From Schlegelella_A sp038318385 (GTDB lineage Bacteria > Pseudomonadota > Gammaproteobacteria > Burkholderiales > Burkholderiaceae_C): DNA of 64,000 nucleotides. The stretch is from contig JBBQCD010000003.1 of the NCBI GenBank assembly GCA_038318385.1, positions 1 through 64,000 of the forward strand, given 5' to 3'. The position numbers and the translations under genes are program-made. This document shows, in pieces, positions 8,322-16,208 of the stretch (the first letter of the stretch is position 1; each line of letters starts with the position of its first letter). The notes beneath the pieces were generated by a model. It worked only from the letters and a program-made list of their open reading frames with translations, ran no database searches and was not told the origin of the DNA.

Positions 8322-9911
8322 CTAGGCCTCCGCGCTGCGCCCCTTCATCGCGAAGATCCCCTGCGGGCGCTTCTGGATGAAGATGACGATGAAGACGAGG
8401 ACCATGATCTTGGCCAGCACCGCGCCCTGCCAGCCTTCGAGGAGCTTGTTCAGCACGCCCAGTCCGAGGGCGGCATAGACCGTGCCGGCGAGCTGCCCGA
8501 CCCCGCCGAGGACGACGACCATGAACGAGTCGACGATGTAGCCCTGGCCGAGGTCCGGGCCGACGTTACCGACCTGGGACAGCGCGCAGCCCGCCAGGCC
8601 CGCCAGGCCCGAACCCAGCGCGAAGGCGTAGGTGTCGACGCGTGCCGTGTCGACGCCCACGCAGGCGGCCATCGGCCGGTTCTGGGTGACGCCGCGAACG
8701 AAGAGTCCGAGCCGGGTGCGCCCGATGAGCAGCGCGACCGCCGCCAGCACCAGCGCCGCAAAAACGATGATCGCGAGGCGGTTGAACGGCAGCGTCAGGT
8801 TGCTCATCAGCTCGACCCCGCCCGACAGCCAGGAGGGATTCTCGACCGGCACGTTCTGCGCGCCGAACAGCGATCGCACCGCCTGCTGCAGCACCAGGCT
8901 GATGCCCCAGGTGGCGAGCAGCGTCTCCAGCGGCCGGCCGTAGAGCCAGCGGATGATGCTGCGCTCGAGCACGGCGCCGACCAGCGCCGCGGCCAGGAAC
9001 GAAGCCGGGATCGCGGCGAGCACGTAGGCATCGAAGGCTCCCGGCAGCCAGGTCCGGAACGCGTTCTGCACGAGGTAGGTGGCATAGGCGCCGATCATCA
9101 TCAGCTCGCCATGCGCCATGTTGATGACGCCCATCAGGCCGTAGGTGATGGCCAGGCCGAGCGCGACGAGCAGGAGGATGGAGCCCAGGCTCACGCCGGT
9201 GAAGACGACGCCCAGGCGTTCGCCCCAGGCGAGCCGCGACTCGATCGCGGCGAGCGCGACCTGCAACTGGGCGCGCACCTCGCCATCGTCCTCGACCCCC
9301 GGCTTCAAGCGCGCGAGCAGCAAGGTCTTGGTGGCGGGCTGGTGGCTCGCGGTCAGCGCGCGCGCTGCCTCCAGGCGCTTGGCGCGGTCCGGCGACGACA
9401 CCAGCACGGTCGCGCGCAACCGGTCGAGCTGCGCCTTCAGCGCGGGATCGGTCTCCACCGCGTAGGCCTTCTCGATCAGCGGCAGCTTCGATTCGTCGGC
9501 CTGGTCGGCGAGTTCCCTGATCGCGAGCGCACGTTCGCCGACGTTCGTCGACAGCAGCTTCAGGGATGCGATCGCGCCCTCGATCTCGCGGCGCAGGCGG
9601 TTGCTGTTGATGATGTCCTCGGCGTCGGCCGGCAGCGCCACTTCGGCGCCGCTGGCGGCCTCGCGGGCCTTGTCGTCGCGGACGATGAAGACCTTCTCGC
9701 CGGCGACCTTGACGGCCCCGTCGAGCAGGGCCTGGAAGAATGCGGGGGCAGCCGGATCGCCGCTCGCCGCCACTCGGCCGATCGCGGCGACGCGCGCATC
9801 GTTGTCGCCGATGGCCATCGCGCGTGTCTGCTCGGCCGTCAGCGCCACTGCCAGGCCGGGAGCCAGCAGCAGGATCAGCAAGAGGTTTCGCACGAGGTGG
9901 ACGGCGTTCAC
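8322..9911 (-). CDS. urtB: Urea ABC transporter permease UrtB
   Basis: The 529-residue protein starts at GTG with a signal-like segment (LLLILLLAPGLAVA). A soluble region of about 210 residues follows, then a LivH-type permease from roughly residue 235 (LGLAITYGLMGVINMAHGEL). UrtB proteins usually have this long N-terminal extension, so the length is normal. A second conserved block reads ATWGISLVLQQAVRSLFGAQ. It forms the urea channel with UrtC. The gap to urtA is 109 bp and no gene is seen in it. Confidence 0.95.
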   Translation of the reverse strand: MNAVHLVRNLLLILLLAPGLAVALTAEQTRAMAIGDNDARVAAIGRVAASGDPAAPAFFQALLDGAVKVAGEKVFIVRDDKAREAASGAEVALPADAEDIINSNRLRREIEGAIASLKLLSTNVGERALAIRELADQADESKLPLIEKAYAVETDPALKAQLDRLRATVLVSSPDRAKRLEAARALTASHQPATKTLLLARLKPGVEDDGEVRAQLQVALAAIESRLAWGERLGVVFTGVSLGSILLLVALGLAITYGLMGVINMAHGELMMIGAYATYLVQNAFRTWLPGAFDAYVLAAIPASFLAAALVGAVLERSIIRWLYGRPLETLLATWGISLVLQQAVRSLFGAQNVPVENPSWLSGGVELMSNLTLPFNRLAIIVFAALVLAAVALLIGRTRLGLFVRGVTQNRPMAACVGVDTARVDTYAFALGSGLAGLAGCALSQVGNVGPDLGQGYIVDSFMVVVLGGVGQLAGTVYAALGLGVLNKLLEGWQGAVLAKIMVLVFIVIFIQKRPQGIFAMKGRSAEA

Positions 9912-10020
9912 GGGGAAGGTGATCGTTGCGGGAGCCGGGCAGGCGTCGGCAGGGCAGCCAGTGCCCTGCCGACGGATTCGAGATCGAAAGGCCAGCGCGC
10001 GGGAGCGCGCCGGGTGATGC

Positions 10021-11280
10021 CTACTTCTTCTCGGGCTCGTCCTTCTTCTTGTCGTTGCCCTCGATGTACGGGCTCCACGGCTTGGCGACGACTGGCGCCG
10101 GCGTCTTCCAGACGACGTTGAACTGGCCGTCGCTGGTGACTTCGCCGATGAACACCGGCTTGTGCAGGTGATGGTTCTTCATGTCCATCGTCGAGGTGAA
10201 GCCGCCCGGTGCCGGGAAGGTCTGGCCGGCCATCGCCGCGATCACCTTGTCGGTGTCGGTGCTCTTGGCCTTGGTGACCGCATTGGCCCACATGTGGATG
10301 CCGATGAAGGTGGCCTCCATCGGGTCGTTGGTCAGCGGCTTGTCGGCTCCCGGCAGCTTCTTGGCCTTCGCGTAGGCCGCCCATTCCTTCTTGAACTTGT
10401 CGTTCGTCGGGTTCTTCAGGCTCATGAAGTAGTTCCACGCGGCCAGGTGACCCACCAGCGGCTTGGTGTCGACACCGCGCAGCTCTTCCTCGCCGACCGA
10501 GAAGGCGACCACCGGAACGTCGGTCGCCTTCAGGCCCTGGTTGCCGAGCTCCTTGTAGAACGGCACGTTCGAGTCGCCGTTGATCGTCGAGATCACGGCC
10601 GTCTTGCCGCCAGCCGAGAACTTCTTGATGTCGGCGACGATGGTCTGGTAGTCGCTGTGGCCGAACGGCGTGTACTTCTCATCGATGTCGCTGTCCTTGA
10701 CGCCCTTGGACTTGAGGAACGCGCGCAGGATCTTGTTGGTGGTGCGCGGATAAACGTAGTCGGTGCCGAGCAGCACGAAGCGCTTGGCGCCGCCACCGTC
10801 CTTGCTCATCAGGTACTCGACCGCGGGAATCGCCTGCTGGTTCGGCGCCGCACCGGTGTAGAACACGTTCTTCGAGAGCTCCTCGCCCTCGTACTGCACC
10901 GGATAGAACAGCAGTCCGTTGAGCTCCTCGACGACCGGCAGCACCGACTTGCGCGAGACGCTGGTCCAGCAGCCGAACATCACCGCGACCTTGTCCTGGC
11001 TGATCAGCTGCTTGGCCTTCTCGGCGAACAACGGCCAGTTCGACGCCGGGTCGACGACGACGGGCTCGAGCTTCTTGCCGAGCACGCCGCCCTTGGCGTT
11101 GATCTCGTCGATCGTCATCAGCGCGACGTCCTTCAGGACCGTCTCCGAGATGGCCATCGTCCCCGACAGCGAATGCAGGATGCCGACCTTGATGGTGTCC
11201 GCTGCGAAGGCGGGAAAGGACAGCAGTCCCGAAGCCGCAAGGGCTGCGCAGGCTGCCGTGAGCGCGTGGCGACGTTTCAT
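10021..11280 (-). CDS. urtA: Urea ABC transporter substrate-binding protein UrtA
   Basis: The 419-residue periplasmic receptor is chosen from the ATG at 11280, which has CGGAGGAATCCCC in front and opens a signal peptide (residues 1-27, ending FPAFAADT). A much longer open frame upstream is rejected. The mature part begins IKVGILHSLSGTMAISE, the standard UrtA start, with MFGCWTSVSRKSVLPVVEE and GTDYVYPRTTN further on. It binds urea and delivers it to UrtBC. It is first in its operon, and a consensus sigma-54 promoter lies 60 bp upstream. Confidence 0.97.
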   Translation of the reverse strand: MKRRHALTAACAALAASGLLSFPAFAADTIKVGILHSLSGTMAISETVLKDVALMTIDEINAKGGVLGKKLEPVVVDPASNWPLFAEKAKQLISQDKVAVMFGCWTSVSRKSVLPVVEELNGLLFYPVQYEGEELSKNVFYTGAAPNQQAIPAVEYLMSKDGGGAKRFVLLGTDYVYPRTTNKILRAFLKSKGVKDSDIDEKYTPFGHSDYQTIVADIKKFSAGGKTAVISTINGDSNVPFYKELGNQGLKATDVPVVAFSVGEEELRGVDTKPLVGHLAAWNYFMSLKNPTNDKFKKEWAAYAKAKKLPGADKPLTNDPMEATFIGIHMWANAVTKAKSTDTDKVIAAMAGQTFPAPGGFTSTMDMKNHHLHKPVFIGEVTSDGQFNVVWKTPAPVVAKPWSPYIEGNDKKKDEPEKK

Positions 11281-11339
11281 GGGGATTCCTCCGTTGTATG
11301 GTGGTTCAGGCGAGAAAGCTTCTCGTCGGCGACCCTGTT

Positions 11340-11355
11340 TGCAAGGGCTGTGCCA
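11340..11355 (-). promoter_or_regulatory. Sigma-54 promoter for urtABCDE
   Basis: Read on the minus strand the sequence is TGGCACAGCCCTTGCA, which matches TGGCAC-N5-TTGCW exactly and has the required GG-N10-GC spacing. The predicted transcription start is near 11329, about 50 nt before the urtA ATG. RpoN promoters need an enhancer-binding activator. NtrC is the obvious candidate for urea uptake but is not shown here. Confidence 0.85.
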
Positions 11356-11487
11356 ATCGACACCCACGTCTCCTAACGGTGCGTGCGCACCTCGGCATTG
11401 CGGTTGCCGCGGTGCACACGAGCGACTGCGCGCACCAATGCAGCACGAACGTCGCACCAACATGGCATGCGGGCGTGCACGCGAAGG

Positions 11488-11503
11488 TGGCACCGCTCTT
11501 GCT
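11488..11503 (+). promoter_or_regulatory. Sigma-54 promoter for ureABCEFG
   Basis: TGGCACCGCTCTTGCT on the plus strand matches TGGCAC-N5-TTGCW exactly with GG-N10-GC spacing. The expected transcription start is near 11513, about 60 nt before the ureA ATG. It is the mirror partner of the urtA promoter. Confidence 0.85.
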
Positions 11504-11574
11504 GCCACCGAGGTCGGCCGCTTGCGGCAATCGATAAGATCGACAGCGACGACTCCCACTCCGCTTCCCCGACC

Positions 11575-11877
11575 ATGGACCTGACCCCACGCGAAAAGGA
11601 CAAGCTGCTGATCTTCACGGTCTCGTTGCTGGCCGAGCGGCGACGCGCGCGCGGCCTGCGGCTGAACCACCCGGAGGCGGTGGCGTTGATCAGCGCGGCG
11701 ATCCTGGAAGGGGCCCGCGACGGCAAGAGCGTGGCCGCACTGATGAGCGAGGGCAAGACCATCCTCACCCGAGCCGACGTGCTGGACGGCGTGGCCGAGA
11801 TGATCCCGGACATCCAGGTCGAGGCGACATTCGACGACGGCACCAAGCTGGTCACCGTGCACCAGCCGATCTCCTGA
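11575..11877 (+). CDS. ureA: Urease subunit gamma
   Basis: The 100-residue protein is the full-length gamma subunit: MDLTPREKDKLLIFTVSLLA at the start, RLNHPEAVALISA and EMIPDIQVEATFDDGTKLV near the end. It packs with UreB and UreC into the nickel urease that hydrolyses urea to ammonia and carbamate. No clear Shine-Dalgarno sequence precedes the ATG. The stop overlaps the ureB start by one base (TGATG), indicating coupling. Confidence 0.98.
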   Translation: MDLTPREKDKLLIFTVSLLAERRRARGLRLNHPEAVALISAAILEGARDGKSVAALMSEGKTILTRADVLDGVAEMIPDIQVEATFDDGTKLVTVHQPIS

Positions 11878-12182
11878 TGATTCCCGGCGAGATCCTCACC
11901 GAGCCCGGCGACCTGGAGATCAATCCGGGCCGACGGACGCTCTCGATGGTGGTGCAGAACACCGGCGACCGTCCGATCCAGGTCGGCTCGCACTACCACT
12001 TCGCCGAGACCAACGCCGGCCTGCGATTCGATCGTCAGGCCGCGCACGGCATGCGCCTGAACATCGCGTCCGGCACCGCCGTGCGCTTCGAGCCCGGGCA
12101 GCAACGCACCATCGAGCTGGTCGATTACGCCGGCGAGCGCCGTGCCTTCGGTTTTCGCGGCCTCGTGCAGGGCACGCTCTGA
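11877..12182 (+). CDS. ureB: Urease subunit beta
   Basis: The 101-residue beta subunit has the conserved blocks IPGEI, QVGSHYHFAETNAGL, RLNIASGTAVRFEPG and VDYAGERRAFGFRG. It is separate from ureA, as in most proteobacteria. ureC begins 24 bp downstream. Confidence 0.98.
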   Translation: MIPGEILTEPGDLEINPGRRTLSMVVQNTGDRPIQVGSHYHFAETNAGLRFDRQAAHGMRLNIASGTAVRFEPGQQRTIELVDYAGERRAFGFRGLVQGTL

Positions 12183-12206
12183 CACTTCCTTGACGACGGG
12201 ACAGCG

Positions 12207-13955
12207 ATGGCCACGATCACGCGACGCGCCTATGCGGAGATGTTCGGCCCGACGGTCGGCGACCGCATCCGCCTGGCCGACACCGGTCTCATCATCGAGA
12301 TCGAGCACGACCACACGCTCAAGGCCGGCGAAGGCCGCACGAATGGCGCCGGACAGGCCGTCGGCTACGGCGAAGAGGTCAAGTTCGGGGGCGGCAAGAC
12401 CATCCGCGACGGCATGGGCCAGAGCCAGCGTCTCGCCGCCGACGTCGCCGACACCGTCATCACCAACGCGGTCATCGTCGACCACTGGGGCATCGTCAAG
12501 GCCGACATCGGGCTGAAGAACGGACTCGTCGCGGCCATCGGCAAGGCCGGGAACCCAGACGTGCAACCCGGCGTCGACATCGTGATCGGTCCGGGCACCG
12601 AGATCATCGCCGGCGAGGGCATGATCGTCACCGCCGGCGGCATCGACGCCCACATCCACTTCATCTGCCCGCAACAGATCGAGGAGGCGCTGATGAGCGG
12701 CGTGACGACGATGCTCGGCGGCGGCACCGGTCCGGCCACCGGCACCTACGCCACGACCTGCACGCCGGGACCGTGGCACATTCACGCGATGCTCAGGAGC
12801 GCCGAGAGTTTCCCGATGAACCTCGGCTTCCAGGGCAAGGGCAACGCCAGCCTGCCCGGCGCGCTGGAAGAGCAGGTCGCTGCCGGCGCCTACGGGCTGA
12901 AGCTGCACGAGGACTGGGGAACGACGCCGGCGGCGATCGACTGCTGCCTCGACGTCGCCGAGCGCCACGACGTCCAGGTGACGATCCACACCGACACGCT
13001 GAACGAGTCAGGCTTCGCCGAAGACACCTTCGCGGCCTTCAAGGGCCGCACGATCGCCACCTTCCACACCGAGGGTGCCGGCGGCGGGCACGCGCCCGAC
13101 ATCATCCGCGCCGCAGGACTGCCGAACGTGCTGCCGTCGTCGACGAATCCGACGATGCCCTACACCGTCAATACCATCGACGAGCATCTCGACATGCTGA
13201 TGGTGTGCCACCACCTCGACGCCTCGATCGCCGAGGACCTGGCGTTCGCCGAGAGCCGGATCCGGCGCGAGACCATCGCCGCCGAGGACGTGCTCCACGA
13301 CCTCGGCGTGTTCTCGATGATGTCGTCCGACAGCCAGGCGATGGGCCGCGTCGGCGAGGTCATCCTGAGGACCTGGCAGACCGCGCACAAGATGAAGACT
13401 CAGCGCGGCGCCCTGCCCGAGGACAATGACCGCCACGACAACTTCCGCGTCAAGCGCTACGTCGCCAAGTACACGATCAACCCGGCGATCACGCAGGGGA
13501 TCTCGCACCTCGTCGGCTCGATCGCGCCGGGCAAGCTGGCCGATCTCGTCGTCTGGAAGCCGGCCTTCTTCGGCGTCAAGCCGGCGCTGATCCTCAAGGG
13601 TGGGATGATCGCCGCAGCGGCGATGGGCGACCCGAACGCGTCGATCCCGACGCCGCAGCCGGTGCACTTCCGGCCGATGTTCGGCGCCTTCGGCGCGGCT
13701 ATGAACACCACCTGCGTCACCTTCGTCTCGCAGGCCGCCATCGAAGCCGGTGTGCCCGAAACGCTCGGCCTGGCCCGACGGACCGAAGCGGTGCGGGGTA
13801 CCCGCACGATCGGCAAGCGCGACATGATCCACAACAGCGCCACGCCGACCATCGAGGTCGATGCGCAGACCTACGAGGTCCGCGCCGACGGCGTGCTGCT
13901 GACCTGCGAAGCAGCCACCGAACTGCCGATGGCGCGGCGCTACTTCCTGTTCTGA
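12207..13955 (+). CDS. ureC: Urease subunit alpha (catalytic)
   Basis: The 582-residue catalytic subunit has all active-site landmarks: nickel His pair in GGIDAHIHFICP, the carbamylated Lys in GLKLHEDWG (about residue 232), HTEGAGGGHAPDI, and the active-site flap MVCHHLD. It is about 15 residues longer than the usual 567. The extra stretch, Gly/Ala/Asn-rich, lies near residues 38-52 between IEIEHD and YGEEVKFGGGK. It needs UreDEFG for nickel loading. The first half of the protein is otherwise collinear with the family, so the insertion should be tolerated. Confidence 0.98.
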   Translation: MATITRRAYAEMFGPTVGDRIRLADTGLIIEIEHDHTLKAGEGRTNGAGQAVGYGEEVKFGGGKTIRDGMGQSQRLAADVADTVITNAVIVDHWGIVKADIGLKNGLVAAIGKAGNPDVQPGVDIVIGPGTEIIAGEGMIVTAGGIDAHIHFICPQQIEEALMSGVTTMLGGGTGPATGTYATTCTPGPWHIHAMLRSAESFPMNLGFQGKGNASLPGALEEQVAAGAYGLKLHEDWGTTPAAIDCCLDVAERHDVQVTIHTDTLNESGFAEDTFAAFKGRTIATFHTEGAGGGHAPDIIRAAGLPNVLPSSTNPTMPYTVNTIDEHLDMLMVCHHLDASIAEDLAFAESRIRRETIAAEDVLHDLGVFSMMSSDSQAMGRVGEVILRTWQTAHKMKTQRGALPEDNDRHDNFRVKRYVAKYTINPAITQGISHLVGSIAPGKLADLVVWKPAFFGVKPALILKGGMIAAAAMGDPNASIPTPQPVHFRPMFGAFGAAMNTTCVTFVSQAAIEAGVPETLGLARRTEAVRGTRTIGKRDMIHNSATPTIEVDAQTYEVRADGVLLTCEAATELPMARRYFLF

Positions 13956-13969
13956 AGGCTGATTCCCCG

Positions 13970-14725
13970 ATGTTGTCCGTCAGCAAGCTGCTGGTCCAGG
14001 GACGCGGCCTCAGCCCCGTCCTTCTCAAGCGCGCGGCCACGCTCGAACTCGACTGGGACGTTCGCCAGAAGAGCCGCTTCGACGCCACCGACAGCCAGGG
14101 GCGTGCACTCGGCATCTTCCTGCCACGCGGCAGCGCCGTTCGCGGCGGCGACGTGCTCGTCGCCGAGGACGGCTCCCTGATCCGCGTCGTCGCCACGCCC
14201 CAACCTGTGATGGTCGTGCGTGCCTGTGCCGAGCATGGCTCGCCCTTCGACCTGGTGCGCGCCGCCTACCACCTCGGCAACCGCCATGTCGCGCTGCAGC
14301 TCGCCCCCGACCACCTCAAGCTGGAACCCGACCACGTGCTGGCCGCGATGCTGCGACGGATGCACCTGATCGTGACCGAGGAGGTCGAGGAACCCTTCGA
14401 CCCCGAGAGCGGCGCCTACGCAGCCACCGACGCCGCCCACGACCACGACCACGGGCACGGGCACGGGCACGCCGATCACGATCACGATCACGCTCAGGCT
14501 CACGCTCACGAGCATGGCCATGACCACGCCCCTCGCCACGACCACGGGCATGCCAGCGGCCCGAGGCACGATCACCTGCAGGGCCACGACCACGAGCACG
14601 TCCACGGCGGAATGGTCGGCAACACCGATCCACTGAGCCATGCGCAGGCCCACGGTGAAACTGCGGATCCGGTCGACGACGCCGCATCCTCCGCGCCGCA
14701 GAGTCGACGGAACCCGCGTCCTTGA
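13970..14725 (+). CDS. ureE: Urease accessory metallochaperone UreE with His-rich tail
   Basis: The 251-residue protein has the UreE N-terminal domain (residues 1-75, with GRALGIFLPRGSAVRGGDVL) and the metal-binding domain with YHLGNRHVALQLAPDHLKLE, including the conserved dimer-interface His. Residues about 155-213 are an exceptionally His/Asp-rich tail of HDHDHGHG-type repeats, expected to bind many nickel ions as a store. UreE feeds nickel to UreG. The coding region ends overlapping the region where ureF begins. Confidence 0.97.
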   Translation: MLSVSKLLVQGRGLSPVLLKRAATLELDWDVRQKSRFDATDSQGRALGIFLPRGSAVRGGDVLVAEDGSLIRVVATPQPVMVVRACAEHGSPFDLVRAAYHLGNRHVALQLAPDHLKLEPDHVLAAMLRRMHLIVTEEVEEPFDPESGAYAATDAAHDHDHGHGHGHADHDHDHAQAHAHEHGHDHAPRHDHGHASGPRHDHLQGHDHEHVHGGMVGNTDPLSHAQAHGETADPVDDAASSAPQSRRNPRP

Positions 14726-14733
14726 GCGCGCGC

Positions 14734-15474
14734 ATGGCGCGCCGGCCGGCGACAACGGTTTCGGCACGAACGCACACGCCCCGGCCAACGCCGCTCGGCG
14801 CGCCAGCCTTGCTGGAGCTGATGTGGCTGGCCTCGCCGGCCCTGCCGGTCGGCGGGTTCAGCTATTCCGAAGGCTTCGAGGCGGCGGTGGAATCCGGCGC
14901 CGTCGCCGACGAGGCCGATGCGTCGGCCTGGCTCTGCGACCAGTTGCACCTGGTGCTGGCCCGCGGCGAACTTGCGGTCGTGTCCAAGGCCTGGGCGGCC
15001 TGGCAACGCAGCGACGACGTCGACGCCGCTGCGCTCAATGCCTGGGTCACCTGCTCGCGTGAATCGAGCGAGGGACTGCAGCAGACGCAGCAGATGGGAC
15101 GGTCGCTTGCCACCTGGCTGGCGCAGCGGCACCGCTCCCATCCGCGCGTTGAACAGCTGGCCGCCCTCGTCCCGTCGCCGACCTGGCCGGTGGGCTTCGC
15201 GCTCGCTGCGGTCCTGGCCGGCATCCCGCGCCGCGAGACGCTAGTGGCCTTCGCGTTCGGCTGGGCCGAGAACATGGTGCAGGCCGCGATCAAGTCGATG
15301 CCGCTCGGCCAGAGCGCCGGGCAGCGCATTCTGGGCGCCCTCGGCGCCGAGATCCCGACAGCGGCGGATCATGCCGCCCGGCTGATGGACAGCGAACGCC
15401 AGGCCTACGCGCCGATGCTCGCGATCCTTGCCGCGCAGCACGAAACCCAGTACTCACGGCTCTTTCGATCCTGA
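14734..15474 (+). CDS. ureF: Urease accessory protein UreF
   Basis: The product from the ATG at 14734 is 246 residues. A TTG at 14722 overlapping the ureE stop (TTGA) is an alternative start that would add four residues. Family blocks are LMWLASPALPVGGFSYSEGF, ESSEGLQQTQQMGRSLATW, and FGWAENMVQAAIKSMPLGQ. UreF gates the GTPase UreG and bridges it to UreD during nickel insertion. It lies 5 bp before ureG. Confidence 0.95.
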   Translation: MARRPATTVSARTHTPRPTPLGAPALLELMWLASPALPVGGFSYSEGFEAAVESGAVADEADASAWLCDQLHLVLARGELAVVSKAWAAWQRSDDVDAAALNAWVTCSRESSEGLQQTQQMGRSLATWLAQRHRSHPRVEQLAALVPSPTWPVGFALAAVLAGIPRRETLVAFAFGWAENMVQAAIKSMPLGQSAGQRILGALGAEIPTAADHAARLMDSERQAYAPMLAILAAQHETQYSRLFRS

Positions 15475-15479
15475 ATCCC

Positions 15480-16130
15480 ATGAACCACAACACGCTGCAC
15501 TTCATCGCCGGACGCACTCGCCGCCTGCCGCCCCTGCGCGTGGGCGTCGGCGGACCGGTCGGCTCCGGCAAGACCACCCTGGTCGAGATGCTCTGCAAGG
15601 CGATGCGGGACCGCTACGACCTGGTGGTGGTCACCAACGACATCTACACCAAGGAAGACCAGCGCCTGCTGACGGTCGCGGGTGCCCTCGAGGCCGATCG
15701 CATCATGGGCGTGGAAACCGGAGGCTGCCCGCACACCGCGATCCGCGAGGACGCGTCGATCAACCTCGAGGCCGTCGACCGGATGCTGGCGAAATTCCCG
15801 AATGCCGACATCGTCTTCATCGAGAGCGGCGGCGACAACCTTGCTGCGACCTTCAGCCCGGAGCTCTCCGACCTGACGCTCTACGTCATCGACGTCGCCG
15901 CAGGGGAAAAGATTCCGCGCAAGGGCGGCCCCGGAATCACGAAGAGCGACCTCTTCGTGATCAACAAGACCGACCTCGCGCCCTACGTCGGCGCCAACCT
16001 GGACGTGATGGAGGCCGACACCCGGCGCATGCGCGGCGCACGCCCGTACGTCATGACCAACCTGAAGACGCTGACGGGACTCGACGAGGTGGTCCGCTTC
16101 ATCGAGGCCCGCGGCATGCTCGCCGGCTGA
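15480..16130 (+). CDS. ureG: Urease accessory GTPase UreG
   Basis: The 216-residue SIMIBI GTPase has P-loop GGPVGSGKTTLVE, VVVTNDIYTKED, the nickel-binding CPH in GVETGGCPHTAIRED, FIESGGDNLAATFSPEL and the G4 motif INKTDLAPY. GTP hydrolysis drives nickel delivery to urease. It is the last gene of the ure operon. Confidence 0.98.
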   Translation: MNHNTLHFIAGRTRRLPPLRVGVGGPVGSGKTTLVEMLCKAMRDRYDLVVVTNDIYTKEDQRLLTVAGALEADRIMGVETGGCPHTAIREDASINLEAVDRMLAKFPNADIVFIESGGDNLAATFSPELSDLTLYVIDVAAGEKIPRKGGPGITKSDLFVINKTDLAPYVGANLDVMEADTRRMRGARPYVMTNLKTLTGLDEVVRFIEARGMLAG

Positions 16131-16172
16131 GCGGCTAAGTGGCCGACGGGGAGCCCACGTCCCCTCGGGGCG

Positions 16173-16192
16173 GGCGCCCTGGCCCGGGCGCC
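16173..16192. terminator. Possible bidirectional hairpin between ureG and sppA
   Basis: A perfect 7-bp GC-only stem (GGCGCCC and GGGCGCC) with a 6-nt loop lies in the convergent gap between ureG and the sppA-like gene. There is no T-run on either side, so intrinsic termination is uncertain. Confidence 0.35.
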
Positions 16193-16208
16193 GTCGCGCG
16201 CGCCAATT

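Larger units (their letters stand above)
11281..11574. promoter_or_regulatory. Divergent urtA-ureA control region
   Basis: This 294-bp region lies between the two divergent nitrogen operons. It contains two outward-facing sigma-54 promoters (separate entries) with 132 bp between them. In that middle part there is an inverted repeat GGTGCG-TG-CGCACC (11378-11391) and several further GCACC/GGTGC half-sites. These recall NtrC half-sites, but none reaches the canonical 5-bp-spaced dyad, so the activator site is uncertain. Alternating Arg-rich open frames here are shadows. Confidence 0.75.

Noticed and set aside
8136..10121. 661-codon open frame on the plus strand
   Set aside because: It is antisense to urtC and urtB, whose proteins are unmistakable. 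Codon-phase effect only.
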